Assembly (NCBI RefSeq): GCF_030435805.1
Contig: NC_081305.1
Location: 56,082,001-56,146,000, forward strand
Direction of reading: 5' to 3'
Origin: Mustela lutreola
Taxonomy: Eukaryota; Chordata; Mammalia; Carnivora; Mustelidae
Length of the DNA: 64,000 nucleotides
A model generated the notes under the pieces. It had not been told where the DNA came from. It did no database searches and was given only the letters and a program-made list of their open reading frames with translations. Both the position numbers and the translations under genes were made by a program. Positions within the stretch are counted from its first letter, which is position 1. Every line of letters begins with the position of its first letter. Positions 1 through 11,284 of the stretch are shown piece by piece.

Positions 1-633
1 TCCCAGCCAAGCCCCATGCTGAGCCCCATGCATTAGAGACCTCCCACCCCGCACAGAGACAGGAACCACCAAGTCAATCCCCATAATTGGGAGAAATCAT
101 CAATTCTGCACTTAGAGCCATGATATTTGGGGATGGCTTGTTACATAGCATTAGCTATCTGAAACACTTCCCATTAAGGTGACGGGTCCCTGAGAGCCAG
201 AAGCATGTCCATTTTTTTGCTCATTACTGGGTCTCCACTGTCTAGAATGTTTCCTGGCAGAGGGCAGTGCTCTGGAAAGAAGGAGGGAAGGAAGGAAAGA
301 AGGGAGGGGGGGAGGAATGGACATAACCATGAAGGTTACCTATGGCTTCTGCCATCAGATTGGGAGCCCTCTGGGGTGGAAACCAGGGCCGGGCCACCCC
401 TAAGCTTGTCCCTGGGCACAAAAAAGGGCGTTGGTGAATTTCCTTAAAATGTACTGTGGAATTTGAATTCAGCAGCTTGCTCAGAAGTAGACAGACTGGT
501 ACAACAAAGCCCCATACACCCATCGCTCGATTTTCAACTTGTTGCCAGTCCGGCTTGCTCTGTCCTTTGCCTTCTCACTCAATCTGGACACATTTCAGTG
601 TGTTCCTCTGACCAATAAGAATACTGAAAAATG

Positions 634-825
634 GGGGCGCCTGCATGGCTTCCGTTCAGGCCATGTCGCAAGTTCTCAGAAGAATCGAGTCCCTCATTGG
701 GCTCGCTGATCGATGGGGGGGTCTGGTTCTCCCTCTGCCCCTGCCTGCTGTTCCCCTTGCTTGTGTTCTCTGTGTGTGTGTGTGTGTGTCAAATAAATAA
801 ATAAATAAAATCTTTAAAAAAAGAA
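634..825 (+). mobile_element. CanSINE, diverged copy
   Basis: This is a tRNA-Lys-derived carnivore SINE. It has a degraded GCGCCTGCATGGC head, a short CT-rich body, a (TG)n run near 769-790 and an AAATAAATAAATAAAATC tail followed by A-rich sequence. The diverged head suggests an older copy than its neighbours. Confidence 0.8.
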
Positions 826-886
826 GAATATTTAAAAATGTATAGCAAACCCCACGTTGTCACTAGCCCTAAAATTAAATCATCTC

Positions 887-1100
887 GGGACGTGTGGGTG
901 GCTCAGTCGGTGAAGCGTCTGCCTTTGGCTTAGGTCATGATCTCAGGGTCCTGGAATCGAGTCCTACATGGTGGGGGGGGGGTCCCTGCTCAGTGGGGGT
1001 CCTGCTTCCTCCTCTCTCTGATCCTTGCCCCTCCACTTGTGCTTTCTCTCTCTTTCTCTCTTGGAATCTCAAATAAATAATTAAAATCTTTTTTAAAAAC
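887..1100 (+). mobile_element. CanSINE
   Basis: Head GTGGGTGGCTCAGTCGG, tRNA-like B-box region and an AAATAAATAATTAAAATC tail are present. It contains a G run at about 973-981. It is the first of three same-strand copies lying head to tail up to position 1550. Confidence 0.85.
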
Positions 1101-1145
1101 GTTAAAAATTAAAAAAAAATTTTTTTAATTAAAAAAAAATAGGGA

Positions 1146-1345
1146 GGGGCGCCTGGGTGGCTCAGTGGGTTAAAGCCTCTGCCTTCGGCTCAGGTCATGA
1201 TCCCAGGATCCTCAGATCAAACCCCACATCGGGCTCTCTGCTCAGTGGCAAGCCTGCTTCCTCCTCTCTCTCTGCCTGCCTCTCTGCCTACTTGTAATCT
1301 CTGTCTGTCAAATAAATAAATAAAATCTTAAAAAAATAATAAATA
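1146..1345 (+). mobile_element. CanSINE
   Basis: Near-consensus copy with head GGGGCGCCTGGGTGGC, body CTCTGCCTGCCTCTCTGCC and an AAATAAATAAATAAAATC tail. It sits in the A-rich tail region of the preceding copy. Confidence 0.92.
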
Positions 1346-1355
1346 AAAAAAAATA

Positions 1356-1550
1356 GGGACGCCTGGGTGGCTCAGTGGGTCAAAGCCTCTGCCTTCGGCT
1401 CAGGTCATGATCCCAGGGTCCTGGGATCGAGCCCCGCATCAGGCTCTCTGCTCATCAGGGAGCCTGCTTCCTCCTCTCTCTCTGTGCCTGCCTCTCTGCC
1501 TGCTTGTGATCTCTGTCAAATAAATAAATAAAATCTTTTTTAAAAATTAA
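1356..1550 (+). mobile_element. CanSINE
   Basis: Near-consensus copy that starts in the A-rich tail of the copy before it. The bodies of the two are very similar, which suggests related and fairly young insertions. Confidence 0.92.
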
Positions 1551-3783
1551 AAAAAATTAAATAGTCTCTGAACAACATATAAAACCCAATCAAATGATTT
1601 CCCTGATGGTCTCAAAACCGCCCCCCCCCTTTTTTTCCTTTCAACCTCCAGCAGCATACCCTCAAGCAAAAGTGGAAATAAATCCATGGGGCCCCTCCCC
1701 AGTGCCCATGCATAACAGCGCCCTTTGCTTTGCGTGTGATAATAGCTAATGCTGCTGACAGTGTGTCTATGTGTTGGGCATGGTTTATTTTTTATAATAG
1801 TTGGTGGAGATAGAATTCACTTACTATAAAATGTCAAGTGTATGAATCGCTTGAAGTATTCAATTGGGAGGTGGATGGTGGCCTGCTGATCTGTGTCTTA
1901 TAAACCGGAGTAGCTACAGAGGTGGGCACTCATCTCCACATTGAGGAACATCATCATCTTCCCCCACCCTAAAAAAGCAAGCTGGAACCCATAAGTGCTC
2001 ACTAGCTAGGCGCCCACCAGTCTGCTTTCTTCCATCCCTGTGGCTCTGCCTTTTCTGGATGTTTCGGACAGTGTGTGGTTCATCAGCTGGGTCGGTCCTG
2101 TTTTAATCCTCAGAGAGGGGAAGTCATTTCCCCAGAGTCACACAGCAGGAGCAAAGGGGGAGCCTGCCAGCCTCAGCCTGGGGCCAACGTGCGCACTTAG
2201 TCACGGAGCTTTGGGTCTTCTCTGAGCCACTGTGCAACGCGTGTTCTGTGTTGGGCTTAGGGACATCCCCTAAGAGACATCCCCTGAGCTGAGAAACAAA
2301 CCTTACTCAGTAAACACCACCTCCCTGGCTCTTTGCCTTCCAGTCCAAGGCGGCCACAGGGCATATGGCCGGGGAGTCTGTTTCTAGTTGGGCTTAATGC
2401 CTGGTCATGACCCAAGGTGCCTAGATCCCCAGCTCGGTTGGCTCAATTCGGGGAGAGGCATTTGGTTGATGAGACTGAGTTTCTTCTGGAAAGATCTCTC
2501 TGGCCTCTGAGAGTTTGGGGAGACTTATTAACCACAAGCGGGGTGGATGGGGCTGCTGGGTCACCTGTGGGGTGTGCCCCGATAGCTTCCACGGCTTCCC
2601 AGATTCACACCTAGTGTTTTCCCCTTTGCTGGCCACTGGGTTCCCTATCTGACCAGGAACACAGCAGCCTGTGTCTCTAATCTGCTGGTGTGCTAAGTGA
2701 GAGGCTTGGCAGGAGCTCAGCACTTGGCCAAGCCATTCAACGGACATGAAACTGTATCAGTGCTCCGAGTCTGCTGTAACAATGATGCAAACTGCGAGCC
2801 TTCAAGCAGTACTAAAGAAATGATCCCTCCCAGCCTGGTCTCCGCTGGAAGCCGGTCTCCACCCGTCATCCCAGGGCGCATGCCCCTGGAGGATCCATGT
2901 CACCTGCCACGTGGGAGGCGAGGCCCACCCTACCCCACCGTGACCTCATCATAACAATTCACCTGCCAAGACTCTAATGTCCAAACAAGGACACATGCCG
3001 CAGTCCCGGGGCATTAGGATTTCCACCCGTCTTTCTGGGGGACACAACTCCACCAGTAACAGACACACATGGTGTGCTCCATTATGGTCTGGAATACAGG
3101 GCGAAGGCATTCCTGTCCCGGGCTTCCTTCTGTCCCCTGTGGCGAGGACAAGGAGGAGGTCTTTGAGCTCAGGGCAGAGCTCAGTAAATATTTGTGACTG
3201 ATTTAGCGTGGTCTATGGTTAGCTCAGTTTATGATTGACAGCAGGCCAATTTCTGCTTTGGCCTTCATGAAATAAAGGAGTCATTCACTTCCTCTTCCAA
3301 ACAAGGCCCTTTAAACACCAGGAACAGAGTTGGGTTCCTTTTTGCCTTGAGATTAAACAGAATGAACTATGGTCTTATTGCTCTACCCCACCCCGCTCCC
3401 GGAAGCCAGTGGCACCTGCTCTGTGCACCTGAAGGGCAGGTTCCTGGTGGGCACCTCCCCGGGAGGTAATGCAGGAGAGCGTCTGGGAGGATGGATCTTC
3501 CGAGTCTTCTCCTGCCAGGCTCCCAGAGGCCAGAGCAGGGTGGAGGAAGTTGGAGAGATGGGGAGGAGGGGGGCGGGGTCAGGGAGGTAGGGCCTGGGGA
3601 GAGATCTGGCACGGGAGTATTTTGTTGAAACGTGAGATACAGTTGCCCTTTCCTTCTGTGCTTTGATACTGTTGCAATTGGCAGAGGGCCAGAGGTCATG
3701 GCTCAGGTTCCTCTACCCTTCCGGCTTGAGTCTCTCTGAAAGGGACAATTTGGGAAAAGATCCTGACTCAGGTAAATTACCCT
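1551..3783. other. Intergenic stretch without a recognised gene
   Basis: Open frames here are short and match no family I know. A short MIR-like piece (CCCAGAGTCACACAGC) lies near 2135-2160 and a probable MaLR LTR relic at about 2740-3085. The rest is unremarkable unique or decayed sequence downstream of SEC1. Confidence 0.6.
2740..3085 (-). mobile_element. Probable MaLR (MLT1-like) LTR relic
   Basis: The left side resembles the reversed MaLR LTR end (GTCTGCTGTAACAA...) and the right side contains GGGGGACACAACTCCA, typical of the other end in reversed orientation. It is strongly eroded; the family predates the eutherian radiation. Confidence 0.45.
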
Positions 3784-4138
3784 TGTTATGCCCGTGTTTT
3801 GGCATCCCAGAGACCACCAAGGAGCCAACACTGATGCCATCACATGAGGGTTTATTTAACAAGCTTAAGCTTGGGTCCGAGTATACCCAACACAACGGAG
3901 TAGGGACTTGGACCCCGAGCTTAGTCAAGGCAGGGGTATTTATGGGTTCCTATTACTAAAGCAGGGTGGGGATTCCTGTTACTAAAGCAGGGTGAGGGCT
4001 TCTGGAACTAAAGTGAAGTAGGGGAAAGCTCAGCCCTTGGTCCCAGGGGCCGGAGATGGCTGCCAAAGCTAAGATGGCTGTACTTAGGCTAAGGCTAAGC
4101 CTGAGGTGGGATGGCCTCAATTTTTCTGGGCCTCCACA
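3784..4138 (-). repeat. 3' LTR of the ERV1-class provirus
   Basis: About 355 bp. In minus orientation it begins TGTGGAGGCCC and ends GGGCATAACA. It contains an AATAAA signal, and a purine tract lies immediately outside its start. It is homologous to 9053-9329. Confidence 0.82.
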
Positions 4139-4193
4139 TTTCCCCCTCTCAGAGGAACCTAAGGAAGGACCCAATCATGGGTCCAGGCTGGTC

Positions 4194-4565
4194 TCAGCAA
4201 CAAGGTCCGGTGGTTGGTATTGCTGTCTGAGCACCATGAGCTAAACTGTACTGACTCTGTCTTTGACAAAAGTAAGCAACATTAGTGGGGTGAGAATGGT
4301 GCCATCTTCGCTTTAGGGGATTGTCCTTGTTGGGCTGACTTTTCCATTCTGGGACGAAGTCCTTGAGAACGGCGCGCGGGTCAGCTGGCCGGACACGGGT
4401 GTAGAGGACCCAGGGAGTCATCCCGTCGACCTTGAGAGCGGTGGGAGTGGTCAGGATCACGCTGTAGGGTCCCTTCCAGCGAGGCTCCAAGTTTTCCACT
4501 TGGCGGCAACGCATCCAAACCAAGTCCCCAGGTTGGTAAGGATGTGGTTCCAGTTCCGTCTCCAT
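4194..4565 (-). pseudogene. Retroviral pol remnant (integrase C-terminal domain)
   Basis: The minus-strand translation contains PYQPGDLVWMRC, NLEPRWKGPY and TTPTALKVDG, the SH3-like C-terminal integrase signature of gammaretroviruses of the murine leukaemia virus group. It is part of the fossil provirus. Confidence 0.8.
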
Positions 4566-5194
4566 CTCAAGTGTGGGCAGTTAGGATCCCTGCATGGGCT
4601 AGACAGACTGTAATGCCGCAGTGACTGGAGTACAGACCGATCAGTCATCGTTGAGGAGGAGGCCTGATACCCCGTCACTCCAGCGTTTGTCACCCACCGG
4701 TCCGGTGGAGTCGGAGAAGGCCCTCCATAGCGTGGGTGGTGGTCAAGATGAGATGTTGACCCAAAGTCAATTTGCTTGCATCCTTGACCAGGAAGGCCGT
4801 GGCAGCAATTACGCGGAGGCAAGGGGAAACCCAGCCGCTACTGGACCGAGTTTCCTGCTAAAATAGGCTTCTGGTCTTTGTCAAGGCCCCAGAGTCTGAG
4901 TCACAACTCCTTTGGCCACGCCTGCTTCTTTATCCACATACAAGTGGAAGGGCTTGGTAACATCTGGGATGGCCAGTGCTGGGGCACTCAGCAAGGCTGT
5001 TTGTAATTCCCGAAATGCTCCTTATATCTGGGGCTGACTGACTGGCAAAAGCAAGATCGTCTAACTTCTCTGAAGTTTACCTCAAGTTGTCTAGCTTAGG
5101 CAAACAAACATTTAAAAATAATCAACTTTAGAATTTAACACCCATACAGGTGTGTTATTAAAACATAATTTTTCTCTAAAATAACCCTCATTTC

Positions 5195-5396
5195 AGGATG
5201 CCTAGGTGGCTCAGTGGGTTGAGCCTCTGCCATCGGCTCGGGTCATGATCTTGGGGTCCTGGGATTGAGCCCCGCATCGGGCTCTCTGCTCGGTGGGGAG
5301 CCTTCCTCCTCTCTCTCTGCCTGCCTCTCTGCCTACTTGTGATCTCTCTCTCTCTCTCTCTCTCTCTGTCAAATAAATAAATAAAATATTTTAAAA
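5195..5396 (+). mobile_element. CanSINE inside the provirus
   Basis: Full-length copy with an expanded (CT)n run. The target-site duplication ATAACCCTCATTTC is visible at both ends, so it inserted after the provirus. Confidence 0.93.
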
Positions 5397-5551
5397 AAAT
5401 AACCCTCATTTCCAGAGATAGCCAAATCAGGACTAATTCATTTGAAGAACAAGTCCAGTTTTAACAAACTTGGCCTAAATACTTACAGAAGCTCAGCAAG
5501 AACAGTGAGTGATCTTATAGATCTTCTAGAATCTGTTTTGCAGGAACTTCT

Positions 5552-5755
5552 TCTTTTTTTTTTTAATTAAAATATTTTATTTATTTATTTGACAGTGAGA
5601 GATCACAAGTAGGCAGAGAGGCGGGCAGAAAGAGAGGAAGGGAAGCAGGCTACCGGCTGAGCAGAAAGCCCGATGTGGGGCTCGATCCCAGGACCCTGAG
5701 ATCATGACCTGAACTGAAGGCAGCGGCTTAACCCACTGAGCCACCCAGGTGCCCC
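5552..5755 (-). mobile_element. CanSINE inside the provirus
   Basis: Minus-strand full-length copy. The 18-bp target-site duplication TGTTTTGCAGGAACTTCT is at 5534-5551 and again directly after the SINE. Confidence 0.94.
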
Positions 5756-6393
5756 ATGTTTTGCAGGAACTTCTCAAAAGGCATCTCTAGGTTGAACTTT
5801 TAGTAGCTTCTCCAGGCCAGAAGCCAAGCCATATAGTTCAGACATGCCTGTAATACCTGTCGATTTGGGCGAATTCCTCTTCTTCCTCAGGTTCCCAAAG
5901 TATCCTGAGTCTCCCACCTGCCAGAGAGTGACATCCTTTACTCACCTGGTGAGGCTGCTGGGAACTCTGTAAGCAAGGTATCAGGCCAACAGTTCCAAAG
6001 GGTTTTACATCTCCAGGTTTTATAAAGTCAACCTTAGTTCCTTTAAGCTGTCTGGTCATACCTGAGTCTTTTCAAATATGACATTCCAGTCAAAGCCTTA
6101 GTAGAATAACCAGTGTTTCCAATGGTGTCCTGTTACAAGGAGAACAGATTCTTATTGAAATTATGCAAATGACTGATTGCCACGGAAGAACGAACACTTG
6201 GCTGAGACCTTTTGATTTCAGGGGGTTCAGATAGAAAAGTTGAATGATGCTTTGATTTGTTTACAAATGTATATTTTCACATTTCTCTAAGTCACAGACA
6301 TCTTAAGAAAAAAATTTCCCTAGTCCGGAAGAGCAAACATTAGAGAACCAGCAATGTTTAAAATAAGACAAACATTAAGAGACACAACACTAG

Positions 6394-6592
6394 GGGCACC
6401 TGGGTGGCTCAGTGGGTTAAAGCCTCTGCCTTCAGCTCAAGTCATGATCCCAGGGTCCTGGGATCAAGCCCCAAGTTGGGCTCTCTGCTCAGCGTGGAGC
6501 CTGCTTCCTCCTCTCTCTCTGCCTGCCTCTCTGCCTGCTTGTGATCTCTCTCTGTCAAATAAATAAACAAAATCTTAAAAAAAAAAAAAAAT
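6394..6592 (+). mobile_element. CanSINE inside the provirus
   Basis: Full-length copy flanked by the duplication AGAGACACAACACTA (6379-6393 and about 6594-6608). Confidence 0.94.
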
Positions 6593-7611
6593 AGAGAGAC
6601 ACAACACTATAACTTTTAGTTTATTTAGTCCCATGTTACTAATTCTAGTTTAGTTTGAATGCAGCTTTAGTTAGTTTTGGAAATTCTTACCCATTTCAGT
6701 TCTGATCTTAAAGATATTGAATACCTGTGCTGTCCTGAAAGTCCTTTTTATGACTCTCCTTTAAGATAAAACTTATTTTACAAGAGAATTAAAACAATTA
6801 TAAATGACAAAAACTCAGAATGGATATGGTTAGAGCTGATGAGACCAGAGTTTACAATTTAGCTGGCAAGGAAATGGGTTATTTCTGTGACACATAACAC
6901 TTCTATAATTACAATATCAAGTGATGATCTATCAAATCATTAAAACTTTAGGAAATGCATAGAATCTCTAGAGTAGTTACAGAATTTACCCAAATGTAAT
7001 CCAAGGTTTATCATTGGTTTAGCAGTACTCCCTGAGTAACTTAGCATATCAAGGAAAAACCTTATGAGTCAAAGAGATCTCATTTACAATTTTGGGTGGG
7101 CAAAGAGAAAACCATTTACATTTTCTTAACAGCAGATCAATTAATCTAAAAAAACTTTGTCCTTTTAAATAGAGAGAATTTCAGTCTTATACCAATGGAC
7201 CTTTAAAACCCATTCATTTCAATCTTATTCCCCCCTGGCCATCTTAAATTCCATTCCAAAGATTTCCCTTTGCAAACCTTCTACAACTTTCTTTTGCATC
7301 CAGGTTTTGTCCCAAGCCATTTCCTTCCAAACAACCATCTCATTTAGGACAAAATTACCTTCCCTTCCCTTCAACAAAATGTATTCCCATTCCTTAAATC
7401 TTTCTTACATATCTCCTACTTTCCTACATACATAGTTGCTTCCTTTATTTCCATCAGTCTTACAGTTAGTGGAATTTTGTACTTTTAGAAACACCTTAAC
7501 CTCTAGTCCGTTATTAACCAATTGTGAACGGTTACAACAGAATTCTTTAGATGCCAATTTATGAATCAGTTAAGCACAAAACATGTTTACCAACAGACTT
7601 AAATATTCTTC

Positions 7612-7811
7612 TTTTTTTTTTTTTTTTTAAGATTTTGTTTATTTATTTGACAGACTGAGACCACAAGTAGGCAGAGAGACTGGCGGAGAAAGGAGGAAGC
7701 AGACTCCCTGCTGAGCAGAGAGCCTGATGTGGGGCTCGATCCCAGGACCCCGGGATCATGACCTTAGCCGAAGGCAGAGGCTTTAACCCACTGAGCCACC
7801 CAGGCGCCCCC
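7612..7811 (-). mobile_element. CanSINE inside the provirus
   Basis: Minus-strand copy with a poly-T start and ending GCCACCCAGGCGCCCC. It is flanked by GACTTRAATATTCTT duplications that differ at one base. Confidence 0.93.
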
Positions 7812-9052
7812 GGACTTGAATATTCTTATTTTCTTTGCTGTAAGAAGTCAAAAACACAAACCTACGTTCAGTACTCAATGCTTTAGCTCTTTATCCTATC
7901 TGGAAAATACCTAGATGTCTAAGAAATTTAATTCCATTTGTCATCCAAGCAAAACTTTAACCTTTCAGGTTACCAATGACCTTGAAAGCTACTTTAACAA
8001 TTACCCATTAAAACTTTGAGACAGACAATTAACCATCAGTTTAATTATCTCTTTGCTCATAGATTCCACGTTCCACCTGGGCCCACTCCACTTTAGAGGC
8101 CCTGCTTTCCCGCCAGCAAGGGGGAGGGGCTAGGCAGTCCCGGTCCTGCCAGAGACCGCAAGGAACTTCCCCCAAACAAAGGTAGTTTCAGCCGCTGCTT
8201 GGGAATATTCCTTAAAGTCTCTGTCTCTTAGACTAACCCCAGTTGGCTGCAGTTATAGCCCTAAACACACGAAATGAGTGAGGGAGAAGCCCACCTCTAT
8301 TAGGAGGAATGGGGAGACGAGTCAGAGTCCCCTCACTCTCTGCTTGTCTCATTTCTCCAACCACAACAACAGCGCAACAGACAACAAAAAGACAGGACAA
8401 AGACAACGGCAGACCCAGCAGCCCTCCTGGGGTCACCCAACATTAAAGGATGGCCATTCAGATATGCAGAAAGTCAGAAACTTTCCCTTTCATATGTCCG
8501 TGCTCAGGTTATGAGCTCTTTCCCTAATGTCTGAGAAGTGGTCAATCATCAGAGACAGACGGGTCGTCTGTCCCCTCACGTCCTCAGCCCACAACAAGAC
8601 AAATACACTTACGACAATTAACAAGAACGCACTCACAAAGACAAACGATCCAGCGCGGCCGTGAAGACAAAACTGGAAGGATGTTAAGGGAGAATCCGGC
8701 CGTAACAGCAGCCGGCTCTCTTCACAGATGAGGACCTCGTCCTTCAGGCCTGACCGCACCAGCAGCTGAGCCTCCAGACACGGGCCTTCCGCAACGGAAG
8801 CCGAGTCTCCAGATGGGGGCAAAGAGACGTCTCCCAAGACACCCCAGTTGACGGCCCGCCAAATGTCCGCTTGAGCCAATGTCAACTCCAGATACTCAGA
8901 TTGGAATTCCTACAGGTAAAAAAAATGCAGAGTGGAGCTCCCAAAGTATGCAAATAGATATAAAAACAAACAAACAAGTGCACTCACCAGCTGGTGCAGG
9001 ACCCTTCGGGTCGGAGTCCTGGGGTCTCTCAGATCTCGGTGGAACCTCCAAA

Positions 9053-9329
9053 TGTTATGCCCGAGTTTTTATGTCCGAGAGACCACCAAGGAGCCAATAC
9101 TGATGCCATCACATGAGGGTTTATTTAACAAGCTTAAGCTTGGGCTCAAGTATACCCGATGCAGCGGAGTAGGGACTTGGACCCCGAGCTTAGTCAAGGC
9201 AGGGGTATTTATGGGTTCCTATTACTAAAGCAGGGTGGGGATTCCTGTTACTAAAGCAGGGTGAGGGTTTCTGGAACTAAAGTGAAGTAGGGGAAAGTTC
9301 AGCCCTTGGTCACAGGGGCCTGAGATGGC
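9053..9329 (-). repeat. 5' LTR of the provirus, outer end missing
   Basis: About 277 bp aligned with 3784-4060. Similarity stops abruptly near 9329, so the outer U3 portion is absent and no target-site duplication can be read. Confidence 0.8.
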
Positions 9330-9382
9330 CCTGAGAGGAGGGAGGAGAAGCAGAAGGGAAGTAAAGCCAGTCTGATTCTAGG

Positions 9383-9710
9383 CTTGTGCCTCCCACAAAA
9401 ATGCGATGTGGAGGTCCTAACCCCCAGCCCCCCAGAATGTGACCTTATTTGGAGACAGGATCTTTAGGGAGACAATGACATTAAAATGAGGGCGTTAAGT
9501 GGGGACCAGAATCCTGGATGACTGGTGTCCTAAAAAGAGGAGGAGACAATGGTCATCGCAAGCCAGGAGAGGGCATGGGAACAGAGTCTCCCTTACCCCC
9601 TCAGAAGGGACCAACACTCCCGACTATGATTCTGATTTCCAGCCCCCAGAGGCATCAGGCAATCAATGTCTGTGGTTTAAGCCCTCCATGGTGGTACCTT
9701 GTTTTGGTGG
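9383..9710 (+). mobile_element. MaLR (MLT1/MST-like) LTR relic
   Basis: Contains CAGAATGTGACCTTATTTGG, GACTGGTGTCCTAAAAAGAGG and a TGTCTGTGGTTTAAGCC end, all diagnostic of MaLR LTRs in forward orientation. It is ancient and eroded. Confidence 0.75.
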
Positions 9711-11284
9711 CCCCTGGGACCCCCCCCCCCCGCCCTCACCCTGTGCACTCCCTGTGTGCATGCCCTGGTGTGTTCCCTCCCACAGTGAACCAGGGCTGTT
9801 CTGGGTGATGTATAGGATATGACAGACGTGACCATGTGTGACCGAGGCAGGCTCGGCCCTGAAGGCATGGCGGTTTCCACCTTGGTCTCTTGGATTTCTC
9901 GCTAGGGAGGCATCCAGCCGCTGTCAGAAGGCTTACGCTGTCCCATGTCACAAGGACCGGACCATCCAGCTAAATAGAACCTTCCTCCCAGCTCCCCTCC
10001 CTTTCCTTCCAGACCCTTCTGGTGCTTTCTCCAGGATCCCCCCTACCCTCAGCCCCAGACCATGCTGACTCCATCAGGACTTCAGGAAGTAAACTGGGGT
10101 CAAAATGACTTTGGGGAGATACAACATTACTGATAGGTTGAAACAAAGGTGCTGGACCTCAGAAGCATGCCAGGAAATGGGCATAAGGAAGACACTTGGA
10201 AAGCGTGTAAGACTGGAAAGGGATGGGTCAGAAATGTTCTCGAAACAAGAGTGCTTGCTCATGCTCAGTGACAATTTTCCATGAGCGTAAATGACTGTAT
10301 GCTAAGATTTTGGAGGGGCGTGCGCTTAGCTGGCTCAGCCGGTGTAAGGTCTGCCTTCGGCTCAGGTCATAGTCCCAGGGTTCTGGGATTGAGTCCTGCG
10401 TTGGGGGGGGGGGGGTCCCTGCTCAGCGGGGAGCCTGCTTCTCCCCAACCGCCTCCCGTGCCACTCTCCCTCCTTGTGCTCTCTCATTCTGACAAATAAA
10501 TAAAATCTTTAAAAACAAAGAAGTTTTTTTTTTTTTTTTAAATATCCAAAAAGGAGTATTACAAGAAAGATACCGGTATATCCATAAAGCCAAATGCACT
10601 GAACACAGGAAAGCCCGAATCGTGATCCCCTGGTCCAACTCTCATCCACACAGGGGTTTCTTAGAGGGACTCTGTGCCCTGGGGGCCTAGGCAGTGCCAA
10701 GGGGTGAGGCCATCTGCCTGCAGCTGGCTGCTGACATGACCGGACTTTTGTCTTTTGGGACCCCTGGGTTCCACCAGCCACTCCTAGGACCTTACACTCT
10801 GGGAGTCTTTGCTGCCTTGGGCAGAGTGGTGTGGAGTCCTTCCTGAGTCCCACGTGCACCCCCATTTCCAGGGACCTCACCTCCCCACCAAGGGCACCTC
10901 CCCGAGATTCATCCTCTCAAATTGTGGGTTCCTCCCTTCTACATTAAGGCCCCTATGAAACCCCAAACCTGACACTTGGCTGGCTCTCCTTGACTGGAGG
11001 GGAGGAAAGGCTTCACTGAACCCTCCCAGGAGGCAGGGGCATTGGACTTAACTCCCAAAGCCACGGACAAGGAGAGGGCGAAAAATAGGTTTCCACGTTA
11101 AACCCTCTGGAAAGTTCGGGGTGCACCAACCCACACTCCTGTGTGTGGCGGGCACTTCTGGGGCCTTCCCACGACACTAAATGAACTTGTGGCAAGAGCC
11201 TCGGAGGGAAGTTCTGGATTAGGTCCGCTCGGCAAGGCCCAGAGAGGTTAAGTTACTAGTTCCAGGTCGCCCAGCTGGGAGGCC
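9711..11284. other. Intergenic stretch 3' of SEC1
   Basis: No gene was recognised. It contains one CanSINE (10313-10518) and a short MIR piece near 11222-11280 (AGAGAGGTTAAGTTACT). Part of it is probably SEC1 3'UTR, since SEC1 is on the minus strand and ends at 11285, but I did not fix a poly(A) site. Confidence 0.5.
10313..10518 (+). mobile_element. CanSINE
   Basis: Diverged copy with a poly-G run near 10403-10415 and an ACAAATAAATAAAATCTTT tail. Confidence 0.85.

Larger units (their letters stand above)
3784..9329 (-). mobile_element. Endogenous gammaretrovirus-like provirus (ERV1 class), broken
   Basis: Two copies of the same LTR bracket this stretch in the minus orientation. The 3' LTR is at 3784-4138 and the 5' LTR, incomplete at its outer end, at 9053-9329. 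A polypurine tract lies just inside the left LTR (4139-4150). A primer-binding-site-like sequence of tRNA-Thr type lies just inside the right LTR (about 9033-9050). A gammaretroviral integrase C-terminal remnant covers about 4194-4565, with more pol-like sequence to about 4870. No env was recognised between pol and the 3' LTR, and no gag was recognised. Four CanSINEs have inserted into the body. By eye the two LTRs differ at roughly 6-7% of sites, suggesting an age on the order of 10-20 million years. It is a fossil with many breaks. Confidence 0.8.

Noticed and set aside
8490-8885. 131-codon minus-strand open frame with a hydrophobic stretch
   Set aside because: It lies in the fossil provirus near its 5' side and matches no known family; treated as chance or decayed proviral sequence.
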